This document shows positions 49,366-59,345 of a DNA stretch of 64,000 nt, in pieces. Under the pieces are notes generated by a model. The model was not told where the DNA came from and did no database searches. It saw only the letters and a list, made by a program, of their open reading frames with translations. Positions within the stretch are counted from its first letter, which is position 1, and the number at the start of each line of letters is the position of its first letter. The position numbers and the translations under genes are program-made. Origin of the DNA: Oxyruncus cristatus (lineage: Eukaryota; Chordata; Aves; Passeriformes; Cotingidae); NCBI GenBank assembly GCA_013399855.1, contig VXAY01006949.1, positions 299,712-363,711 of the forward strand. Reading direction: 5' to 3'.

Positions 49366-49647
49366 ATGTTTCAAGAAAAGGCATCAGACAATTGCTTAAA
49401 TATAGTAACAACAGCTACTGAAGATGGTGCGTTCCAAAAGAAAGGCCACAGTGCAAGAGTCCTTAGCCCAGAGGAAGCTGAGAGACTGGCAAAAGATCCA
49501 GTTTTGGTGTCTGAGTTCAAACAACTAAAACTGGAAAAAGAGGCACAGAAGAACTGGGATCTGTTTTACAAAAGAAACAGTACCAATTTCTTCAAAGACA
49601 GACATTGGACAACCAGAGAGTTTCAAGAGTTAAAAGCATGTCGTGAG
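49366..49647 (+). CDS. METTL6: METTL6 first coding exon
   Basis: Residues 1-94, phase 0 at its end (donor GAG|GTGAGA). Residues 1-26 ([20 protein letters not shown] and on) have no counterpart in human METTL6. From about residue 27 it follows human (LSPEEAERL resembling LTSEEEEKL), and [20 protein letters not shown] (59-78) is identical. The start could be non-conserved. Confidence 0.95.
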
Positions 49648-52600
49648 GTGAGATTTCTACACTTCTGTTGTAAAAGATGGGATTAAATGTTTCCAATCAG
49701 TTGTTTCCAAGTGAGTTAATAATACTTAAAACAAAGCTGTGTGGGTAAAAGTTGCCAAGTTTGCAATGCTCTGTGTAGTTTCTCTTGGTATCAAAGACAA
49801 CTCCTGAAAATCACATGCATCAGTTCAGTTTCAATTTATAATTGATCCATACTGGATGGGGATACTGTTCATAGCATATGGGATGCTAAGAATGAAGTCT
49901 GGAATGTTTGTATTGTGTCCCAAATAGACAGCTTGTCTCTCTGTGATGGGATGTTTTCAGATGCAAGTTGGTGCACTTTCACCAACTTTCACTTTAAAGA
50001 AAAGCATCCAGAATTGCAGGCTAATTGCAGAACGGAGTTAAGGGGAATAGCCAGCTGCATCTGTTGTTCCTCATAGCTGAATGAAAGACAAGACAGAAAT
50101 GGTACAACAGTCTGTTGATTACTTAAGGGGTAGATGACTAAAGAAATGTTAATATATTCTAAGAAGATTTCTAATTTTGCAGAAATCAAGTTGTCTGGGC
50201 TTTAGAGTCAGAGTATCCAGTGGCTGTCTACTTCGGGGGTTTTTTTGAATCAGTGGTAATTAAAATTGATTATAGGTTTTAAAATGCTCAGTGAAGAGTG
50301 CAATACTCATGTAATAAGGAAAACAAAAATGATGTGCTTTATCTTGTATTGGTTCTTCCCCAGTTTGCAGATCAGAAACTGACCATTCTGGAAGCAGGCT
50401 GTGGGGTTGGGAACTGCTTGTTTCCACTCTTAGAAGAAGATCTGAATATTTTTGCATATGCCTGTGATTTCTCTCCTAGAGCTGTTGAGTATGTGAAGGT
50501 TGGTGTGATATCTGGAACTTCTTTTAGAGTGTTTTTAGAAGCCTCTGAAATTGCGAATGAATGTAACAAGCGTCTCTTGCCTTCCTTTTTTTAAGAAGGG
50601 TAGAATATATTTTGCCAAAAAATGGAGACTGATCCATTTCAGTTGAGATCCTATGCAAGAAGTCAAATCATTGCTCAAGACCTCTCTTTTCAGCATCACA
50701 TTGTAGTATTATGGTATATTACTTGAATAATTTATGAAGACTGTGTTTTTTGGGAGCACTACTGTGTCTCTGCTGACTGTGCAGTACAAGCAAAATTTGT
50801 TTGCAATGGAAGCTTGCCCTTGATGGAGGGAGTCCCAAGGAGAACCTAAAAACAGGGCTATGAAAGTTATTGTTAAAGAAATTTGTAGCCTGGTTAGGAG
50901 TAGGAGTGTTTATACTTATTCATGGGTAGTGCAGTTCAAAGTTGAGTCTTCCAGCAAGGCTGACAGGAGCTTAAAACTCTCCTGGTTTATTAAGTTTGTA
51001 GTCACGGGTAAATTTCCGTATATTTGTTAATTGAAAGCATTTTCTTGTGGGATATTTGTGACCAAGAACCACAAGATGCAAGCAGCATGTCTCATGGGAA
51101 CAATAGGAAGAAATACATGTGGCAAGCAGGAGAGGACAGCAGCTCCCTGGGATGCCATAGCTGCACCCCAAGATGACGTTGGGCTGAGTGTGTACCCCAG
51201 GAGTTTGGATGACTTGGTGACATCTACCTCCACAGCTCTTGCTGAACTTATTTCTTGCCAAGACCATGTTTCTTTTACCCAGTAGAACTGTGGGCTAGAA
51301 CAGCCCAGCTGCAGGTTATGTGACAGGAACCGCAACTGTTTGCAGTCTACTTGTAACTCAAGAGCTGTACTTTGATCACCCTGTAATACAGAATTTCTTT
51401 TAATAGTATTTATGTATTTTTTTCAGAGTAGAAGCAGCGGTAAAACAGAAATGGTTAAGTTTTCTGAACTGTCTTAGTGCACATTCCTTCTCAAACTCAT
51501 GAGAACAGACTATTCTACTAGTTGTAGTTTCACTATTGGAGTACACAGCAAAAATTTCTGATCACATTAGTAGCCTATTGGAAGTTACTCTTCTTTTGCC
51601 ACCATGTTTCATGTTGCTGTATTGATTAGTTTCACAAGTTTTTTACTGTTTTTCACTAACAAATGCTACTAATTTTCAATGAAAGCTTACTCTTTTTGTT
51701 TTCCTAGAAAAATGCCTTATACACTACCGAAAGATGTAAAGTGTTCCAGTGTGATCTTACCAAAGATGATCTTCTAGACAATATACCAGCAGATTCTGTG
51801 GATGTTGTCACACTTATATTTGTCCTTTCTGCCATTCATCCTGACAAAATGAATCTTGTCTTGAAGAACATTTACAAGGTAGCACCAGTGGATTTTACAG
51901 CCTTTAAAGCACTTTTCTTCTTTTTAGCTCAAAAGTACATTTTTTTTTTTTCTGAGCAAATAACTCCTCTTGTAATAGTGATCTTTAGTATTATATACCG
52001 TGGATGTATTTAGTTAGTTCACTTAGTGTACAGGACTAAAATACGTTTTATAATGTTGTTTGTTTTTTTTTTCTCCTGGTATTATGAGATTGTTTGGATT
52101 GAGGCCTAATTCATGCCATCAGCATAACAAAAAGGTATATAAAAGGCAGCCTTCCAGTACCTGAAGGGAGCCTACAGGAAAGATGGAGAGAAACTTTTTA
52201 CAAGAGCATGTAATGACAGGACAAGGGGGAATGGCTTCAAAGTGAAAGAGAGAAGGTTTAGATTAAATACTAGGAAGAATTTCTTTACTGTGAGGTTGGT
52301 AGGGCACGGGGACAGGTTCCCAGAGAAGTCATGGGTGCCCCATCCCTGGAAGTGTTCAAGGCCAGGCTGGATGGGGCTCTGAACAACCTGGTCTAGTGGA
52401 AGGTGTCTCTGCCCATGGCAGTGGGGTTGGAACCAGGTGATCTTTCAGGTCACTTCCAACCCAGGTCATTCTATGATTTGATGATTTTAAAGCTGTGACT
52501 TGGGTTGCATGCTACAAGTAATGTCTATAGATTGGAGAGATGTCTGTGTTGATAAGGTATGAATGATAGTGAGCCATAATTGACTTCCAGGGATACAGTG

Positions 52601-55600
52601 ACTTGGAGTTAGGATGTTGCTGTTATTATTAAACACACTTAATCTGCAGTGATTTAAAATTGGAGTGTTCAGAGTTTAACATTAATCTATAGAGACTCAT
52701 CTCCCTAGGCTACCTTTGTTAGTTGATAGACTAGAACAGGCCCATCCAAAGAGTGATTTGAATATTATGAATTGTGATAGTTCTGATTTTCCCAAGATGT
52801 CATATATTGACTACAGAGGGAAACAGTCAATATATTTTGTACTTATTCATATATATGTTCATATATGCATAAGTTTTATATTCTCTGACACTGTTTGTTT
52901 TATTATCAGTAGTCTGAAAAAGGAATGTTAGGGGTTTTTGGTATATCTCCAGCTGTTTTCCAAAAATCAGGACTGATTCTTAGCTTGTGCTTATGAAAAG
53001 GCTAATTATTATTTTCTCAGTGGAGATGCCTAGATCATTTAAGTCACTGGCGGGTTTCTGCACAAATTGGCAAGTGGCAAGTACTCCTTTCCTCCTCTAA
53101 CAAATACAGCTGGTATTTGATGACATAGGAAAGTTGCACGCATCAGATATCTAAAATCAGCATGGCCAATGACCACCTCTTTCTACATTTTAAACTCTTT
53201 ATGGCCTGTTTTCTTTGATAAAGAGCAAATAAAAAAACCCCAAAACAACCAAAATCCACAACCCATTTTACTGAAATTGTTCCTTATTTATTTCTTAATA
53301 TATTGCAACGTTTTTCTTAAAGCATGTATGTATTATGTGACAGGTATTAAAACCAGGCAAGTGTGTCTTGTTCCGAGACTATGGACTGTATGATCATGCA
53401 ATGCTCAGGTTTAAATCTGGCAGCAAACTTGGAGAAAACTTTTATGTTAGACAAGATGGGACAAGATCGTATTTTTTTACTAAAGGTAAGACATACTGTA
53501 GAGTGCCTTCTTTTCTGTGAATCTTCTGTTTAAACTTGCTTCAGGGAACTGCCAACTTGCCCATGGAAGTTTTGGTTTATGCAGATGAACCGTTAAATTG
53601 TGGTTTATTTCGTTTACCATCCTTTTTGGAAACAAGATGGTATTTAGACTGGCACGACTTTATGGAGCACTTTCTTGTTTACGAGCTTGTTGTGTGTGCT
53701 ATAATGTGCCAAGAGCAGCAGTTTCTGTATTTGCTGAATTTCATTCAGATTTGTTAGCTGAGGGAAAAAGACCAGTGTTCAGTCAGACAATTGATAATCT
53801 TCATGAAGCAACTAAGCAGTTCTCTTGACATCATTTTTTGTGCAAGACTATTCGTGGTGTGCAAAAGGAGGTCTGTTGAAGAAGCCATTGATTTCTAAAG
53901 CAGAAGCATGACTACAGCGCTGAGAAGCTTGTGCACAAATCCTGCTGGGTTGGCACTGACTTGCTGTGGTCACTCTGTCTTCTCTTTTTTGTTTTTTTTT
54001 TTCCCAGTAAAGACGGTGCAAAAAACATTTCCATGTGATGCAGTATATAAGGTTTTTAATACAGTGCTCATAATGGTTTAGGAAGGAAGGTAATTATTGC
54101 AGTTTACTGGTGTAGAATGTGAAGCAGAGAGACATGAAGGAATTTGCTTAGACTTTCAAAATGAGTTGGTATTATAGTTTGGCTATAGCTTCTAACTCCC
54201 GATTCCTCAAGCTAAACTCGTTACTCCCCCTATCAGTGTAGAGTATTGTGTAATAAAAGCTGTGAGTTTTTTTCTGTGGGGCTCTTTGTTCTTAGTCTAA
54301 AGCAAAATATAGACACTGAAGAGACCAGCTTGGAGCCAAGCAAATGTTATTCTTATTTTATGCCATAACATATTACTTAATTGCTTCTGATATATAAAAA
54401 CCATTAATCTTGCCTCTCTAGTCTCTCTGTATCCTTCATAGGATAATGATGAAATCTAAGATAATGCAGGCTGTGCTACAGCTTCATTGAAGCATTTTTA
54501 GAACTATTATTTATTAACTGATTTTTAATTCTGTTTAAACAATTAGCTCTTGCAAAGAGAATGGATGCTAAAGGGAACAAATAGGAGACTGACCTAGCTG
54601 TGGAATTTTAAATTTCATTTTTATTGTGTGCTAGAATTGTTTCTGAATGAGAAATTCCTCTCTAGTATGCATGTTTCCATTGATGGAAGAATTGAGGTGG
54701 GAAGGAGGAAAAGGAAGGAAGGAGAAAAGAGAATTTATTTTGTATTGCTCATGTTAGCAAACGTTTTTCCTTGGGCTGGACTGTCTCACAGATCACCTCT
54801 GCTCCCATTTTTAATCATTATGATCTCATTCATCTCACAAATTTTCATATAAATATTGCTTAATGCTTGAGAATTCATTTGTTACTGGGGACGTGACTCC
54901 CATCAATTCTGCACAGGTTGCAACTCATGCTATTTTTCATTTGTTTGGCACTACATTGGTACATCAAGTAATTGCTGGATGGGATGATTTGAATGATGCT
55001 TATTATAATATGTCTGGCCTCAGATAACAGCAGTGAACTTCTTCCATGGGAAAAAAAAAATCCATTCTTTTCTTACTGTTTGAGATAATATTAAATTTGT
55101 GGAGGGATGCATGGTTGTGATTTTGTATTATGAAGTACGTGCAGCTTCCTTACAATGAGATTTCAACAGGTCCACAATTAAGTGATATTTATTTATATTT
55201 CATCAGTGTGGGTCCCCCATTTTACGTGAACACACTTTGTTTCCAACCAGTGCGTGTGGCTTCATGGTGGGCTTAGGTTGATATAAGCCTGCAGTACCCA
55301 AAGTGGGTGGTCTCATCTTCCTCAACACACCATCTCTTCTAGTGCTTCCTGTACCCTCAAGATCAGTGTTTCATCGAGCTAATCCCCCTGAGCAGTGGAA
55401 AATGGCACATCTTTGTTTTCTATCAAGGAACGCAAGTTTAGAAATGGCTTAAATTTACTGTGAAATTACTGCCTGAGTAAATGAAATAAGGTGCAGGAAA
55501 GGAAAAATTATGATTTTTAATTAACATGACAAGTCAATAGCATAAGCTATTGTGAGGTACTTCTGCCCTCCTTAAGGGCGATATGCTTTGAGTAAAATTC

Positions 55601-56301
55601 TTTTGTTTATGGAAAATACTTTCAGTTGGACTTAGTGGAGGCTTGATATCACCATATTCCCTTTGCCACTTTGTCAGTTTTTCTGTTGAGCAGTGGCATG
55701 TAACGTAGTGTGGTGTTCTTCCCCGAGCAGAGATGCATCTGCAAAACTGGATTACCTTTCACATATTTGCAATGAGTGATATATTCAGCTAGCAAAGGTC
55801 AGCTGCACAAAGTTAGAATGCGCTGGCATCAGTCACAATGAGAACGACAAGGCTCAATAAAAATAAGAGATGTGGCAATTTTTGGAAAATCGACTGAGTT
55901 TTACTAGCTTAAGCCACGGTTTTACAAGCTGTTTTGCTTAGGTTGATGTTTCTGAAGGAGATCTGTATTGATTTTTTTATTCAGCAGTCTGCCTGCATAG
56001 AACAGCTTGAAATCTGAAGGCCTGTGTGATTTTTGTGCTGTAACAGAGAAGAACATATGCTTATATAAATGCTGTCTGGTGTTTTAAAAATAGCTTAAAC
56101 ATAATATTTCTTCTCTTTTTTTTTTTTAATTCTCTTTCAGGTTTCTTATCTCAGCTTTTCAAGGCTGAGGGATATGAGCAAGTGGTCAATGAATATGTGC
56201 AGCGAGAAACTGTGAACAGGAAAGAAGACTTACGTGTTCCAAGAGTTTTTCTTCAAGGCAAATTTCAAAAGCCTTTCAGTAAGACGTTAAGTTCTTGCTG
56301 A
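49366..56301 (+). CDS. METTL6: METTL6, tRNA-Ser m3C32 methyltransferase (five coding exons)
   Basis: METTL6 is an S-adenosylmethionine-dependent methyltransferase that forms 3-methylcytidine at position 32 of serine tRNAs, acting with seryl-tRNA synthetase. Coding exons: 49366-49647, 50364-50498, 51708-51878, 53344-53485, 56141-56301. All are GT-AG, the phases close, and the product is 296 residues (human 284). The conserved N-terminal block [12 protein letters not shown] is at 75-86. SAM motif [10 protein letters not shown], is at 103-111; the acidic loop YACDFSP is at 126-132; CDL at 154-156; FVLSAIHP at 177-184; [10 protein letters not shown] at 206-215; and [12 protein letters not shown] at 230-241. 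The start is the first in-frame ATG after a TGA at 49291-49293. The first about 26 residues do not match the human start. Head to head with EAF1. Confidence 0.97.
49648..50363 (+). other. METTL6: METTL6 intron after the first coding exon
   Basis: 716 bases with acceptor TTCTTCCCCAG. Nothing recognisable inside. Confidence 0.9.
50364..50498 (+). CDS. METTL6: METTL6 exon with SAM-binding motif I
   Basis: Exactly 45 codons, residues 95-139 ([20 protein letters not shown] and on). It carries the glycine-rich SAM loop GCGVGN and the ribose-contacting acidic residue D129 in YACDFSP. The donor GTTGGT departs from the usual GTRAGT, so the exon may be weakly spliced. Confidence 0.96.
50499..51707 (+). 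other. METTL6: METTL6 intron after the SAM-motif exon
   Basis: 1.2 kb, weak donor and strong acceptor (TTGTTTTCCTAG). The open frames on both strands at about 50970-51335 overlap each other and have no exon borders. Confidence 0.88.
51708..51878 (+). CDS. METTL6: METTL6 central methyltransferase exon
   Basis: 57 codons, residues 140-196 ([20 protein letters not shown] and on), phase 0 at both ends. It includes the CDLTKDDL segment near the adenine pocket and the [11 protein letters not shown] strand and helix following motif III. Donor AAG|GTAGCA. Confidence 0.96.
51879..53343 (+). other. METTL6: METTL6 intron carrying a CR1 copy
   Basis: 1.47 kb. A sense-oriented CR1 3' fragment occupies about 52150-52482. 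The remaining sequence is AT-rich and unremarkable. Confidence 0.88.
52150..52482 (+). mobile_element. CR1 LINE 3' end fragment
   Basis: Plus-strand remnant of the end of CR1 ORF2 and its 3' UTR. Reading in order: a block like '[12 protein letters not shown]' with decayed frame, the '[14 protein letters not shown]' region, the [18 protein letters not shown] region, then a GGTTGGAACCAGGTGATC-like 3' UTR. It ends with CTTCCAACCCAGGTCATTC and a TATGATTTGATGAT tail. Non-functional. Confidence 0.92.
53344..53485 (+). CDS. METTL6: METTL6 exon with LKPGK and DYG motifs
   Basis: Residues 197-243 plus the first base of Gly244. It begins [20 protein letters not shown] and ends with YFFTK. Acceptor TATGTGACAG, donor AAAG|GTAAGA. 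The conserved [10 protein letters not shown] stretch is characteristic of the METTL2/6/8 group. Confidence 0.96.
53486..56140 (+). other. METTL6: METTL6 last intron
   Basis: 2.65 kb ending in acceptor TTCTCTTTCAG. It contains an unexplained pair of overlapping plus-strand open frames at 53536-53828 and a T-rich tract near 53985-54004. Confidence 0.85.
53536..53831 (+). pseudogene. unidentified coding-like stretch, possible decayed retrocopy
   Basis: Two plus-strand frames overlap: one opening [20 protein letters not shown], and a second, shifted frame ending [20 protein letters not shown] then LHEATKQFS and a stop at about 53829. The composition looks protein-like, and a single frameshift near 53630 would join them. 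I cannot match it to a family. Splicing METTL6 exon 5 to the AG at 53544-53545 would give a short dead-end tail. It may be chance. Confidence 0.25.
56141..56301 (+). CDS. METTL6: METTL6 terminal coding exon
   Basis: Finishes Gly244 and encodes [30 protein letters not shown] and [15 protein letters not shown], ending SKTLSSC and TGA at 56299-56301. It matches human through the VPRVFLQ segment. The extreme C-terminus is shorter and different. Confidence 0.95.
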
Positions 56302-56660
56302 TTAGCAACAGCATTGATTGTTTGAAATGGAAGCTAGCACATAGCCTCATGTGTGCTCATCTTTCTGGTCAACCAGAAATTACTGCATCCGGTGTCTCCT
56401 ATTGGTTTCCATCCTCAGATACAAAATAAGAATGTTGTTTCTAATTCACTTTTAAGATGGTTTACTGATGCAGACAACCTGTTGAGCATCTGTATTCCTA
56501 CTTCTAAAGTAAAACCTGTGCAATGTTGTTGGAGGATCAGGTAGAGCACACTAAATATGGTTAATTTTATGCACTAGCTTCCATTAGTTATCATCATAAT
56601 GGTTATTTTAATTTTTATTAAAAGCTATTTTTTAAATAAATATCCTGTGTTTCCCATCAC
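56302..56660 (+). other. METTL6: METTL6 3' UTR
   Basis: AT-rich sequence after the stop. A consensus AATAAA at 56635-56640 lies about 335 bases past the stop codon and is followed by a T/G-rich stretch (TTGTGTTTTTTGGG), a good cleavage context. Confidence 0.7.
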
Positions 56661-59049
56661 TTGTGTTTTTTGGGACTTATTAAAGTTACAATATTTCACC
56701 TACTTTCAGTACTTACAGGACTTACAGGAATGAAACAGACTCAGTGAGCAGTATAATGAAACATGCTTTGGTACTTTAATAATGGTATCCTTTAATATGC
56801 TTAGCGTTTAGATATGTAAAAAATGGTTATGTTCTAAATAAGATCCTAATTTTTCTGATTTCATGCTTGAAGAAGCGTGTTAGTGGATCAGGCTGTCTGT
56901 ATGCCTTATTAAATTCAGTCGTTCTTCATTTGATTAGCAGAAATAGCTGAGGTTTTGCAAGTCAGTTCCCTCTTTGGAACTGAAATCAGCAAGTTAGGAG
57001 TACTTTCTTTTGTATGAATTGTTGTCAGCTGCCTCTTTCCTGAGCAGAGGTCTTAATTCTTTTCTGTCACTCTAAGAAAGTTGTGTTGGTCTTTGCTCTT
57101 CGTACCTGTAAAAGCCACTGTGTTGTTCCTATAGCTCATAGCCTGCCACAGACTTAACTGCTTTCCTTTCAGCAGCTGTGGCACTTTGCACTACAGGACC
57201 TTTTCTGTGTTCTTGGATGATGTAATTTCAAAAACATGCTTGGATCTTTAACCTGCATTTAACGCTGCAGCAGAGGAAGCTCAGAAATATCTGGTGACTT
57301 GTGCAATGGCCTGTGCTGATCTTATATAATGTTGCAACAAGGGAAAACTCCAATGCAATACTAATGTTTTTTTTTTTTGTGTGTGTGTGTGTGTAAGGGG
57401 AAGTCAAATACGGAGACAGGGCCCAAAGAGGTTGTGGTCATCCTTGGAAATACTTGGAAGTAGAGTGGGTGAAGCCTTCAGCATTCTGTGCCTTTGAGGG
57501 TGGCCCTATTCTGAGTAGGGATTTCATTTCGTGTAGTATATATGAGTATGTGATTGATTGACTCAGGCTGTCATTCCACTGGACTTGTGTGTTGCTAGAT
57601 GACCCAGTCATACACATCTGATGTGGACAAGAGGTTACTATTTCCCTCTGTTTATGACAAATAGCCATAAGATATGTTAATGATTTTCTTTTCTGGCACT
57701 CTTTACACTGGCTGTAGTGCATGGAAGGAAAGAAGTAGTAATTTTCCAGCCTGAAACTTAGTGTTACAAAGTTAACCAGTCAAAATTTTTATAACAAATT
57801 GGAGCTGCCAGAGGTCCTATCGAGTTGGTATGCTTACAAATAAATTTGCAAGAGGTCATTGGTTTGCATCAGGGCACCACAGTTTTTTGGGTGTTTTTTT
57901 TGTCTTATACCAGGAGCCCCTAAGCTGAATTTATTGTGTCACAAATCTTTGGCCTCACTGGAAAAAATGCTTAAATCGCACAATTCTCCTAATGACTCTT
58001 TGAGGAGGGTTATTACATGTCATCTCCTTTTTTTTTATGGAGAGTATTATCCTGGTGATTTATGTGTTGCCGACCCCTGCTGCATAACCCATTAGCCCTT
58101 TCTGCCATGCTAGAAGTAAATATCGAACTAGTAACATTTAGAGTAAATGAAAAACTATGTTAAAAAGGGGTATAACAATGATAGCATTATTCTAATCTGA
58201 ACAATCATTGTTTTGTGGCTTCCCATAGCAAATGTTCATCTACAGCAGTTCTCTCAAAGATTGTATGTAGTCTGAGATCTTGAGTCTTGAGTCATGATAT
58301 TTGCGTTGGTTTGCACCTGTAACACCAAGTGCCTTTCAGGACTGGAGGTTTTGGTCCTTTTGGAGTATACAGCACATAAATGAGACTGAAGGAATGCCTT
58401 GTGTGGTGCTTGTCAGCATATGCAAAGGCAGGTGCACCGAACTGTTCATCCCAAAAAGGAAATGAGATGCAAGGCAAGTATCAAATCAGGAGACCTGAGT
58501 CAACCCAATAGACCTAGCTGCAGATGTTCACTGACCATTTTTACACTGAGCTATTGCCAGAACAATAGTACACCTTTTCGTGTGTGCCTGTAGCTTCGGT
58601 GTTTCTGTGTGTTTCTGCTCGAGGAATTACTGTCACTTTTTGTGTAGCAATGTGTTAAATGGAGAGCAGTATTTCTAGTTTTTTATTATTCCTCATTCAA
58701 TCTGATTTCCAGTCAGACCTGGAAAATAAAGTAGCATGCATTAGTGCCCCTGCCAGAAAGGCCTTCAGCTGTAGCTCTCATAAAGCAGATGTTATTTTGA
58801 GATGACTAGTCACAAAGCTTAACTTGGCCTCTATGACTCTGCTTCTGTGAACTCTAAATCATTGCAAGTTTTGTGTAACTGTGATAAAATTTGGGGAAGT
58901 TGAGTCAGCTTTAAGCAATCCTTGCCTCATCATGTGAGACACGGGAACTGATAAGGGTGCATGTGGCTGTTGTAGTGCTAAGTAGACATACACCCCCCAA
59001 CTCTTCAGCCTTTCCAAGCTCATGCAAGCTCACCAGATGATATGCCAAA
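56661..59049. other. intergenic sequence downstream of METTL6
   Basis: No coding exon recognised on either strand. It contains a T12/(GT)8 tract at 57367-57394. SH3BP5 follows METTL6 in human, but nothing resembling it is visible here. Confidence 0.55.
57367..57394. repeat. poly-T followed by (GT)n microsatellite
   Basis: Twelve T, then eight GT units. A simple repeat with no further feature. Confidence 0.9.
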
Positions 59050-59345
59050 GATATTTGTACTTAGTGTCCTTCCTTGAAGAAACTAGTGATAGGACAAAGA
59101 CTAATGGCTTCAAACTGAAAAAGGGAGAATTCAGGTTAGATGTATGGAAGCAATTCTTTACTGTGAGGGTGGTGAAACACTGGAACAGATTGCCTGGAGA
59201 ATTTGTGGATGCCCCATTTGTGACAGTGTTCAAGGTCAGGTTAGATGGGGCTCTGACCAACATGGTCTCGTGGGAGGTGTCCCTGCCCATGGCAGGGGGG
59301 TTGGAACTAGATGATCTTTAAGGTTCCTTCTATGACTCTGTGAAG
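59050..59345 (+). mobile_element. CR1 LINE 3' end fragment
   Basis: Plus-strand remnant of the CR1 ORF2 C-terminus. One frame still reads SDRTKTNGFKLKKGEFRLDV, then WKQFFTVRVVKHWNRLPGEF and VFKVRLDGALTNMV, all typical of avian CR1. A 3' UTR follows with GGTTGGAACTAGATGATCTT and TTCCTTCTATGACTCTGTGA. It is the best preserved short CR1 end here, but still only a fragment. Confidence 0.93.
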
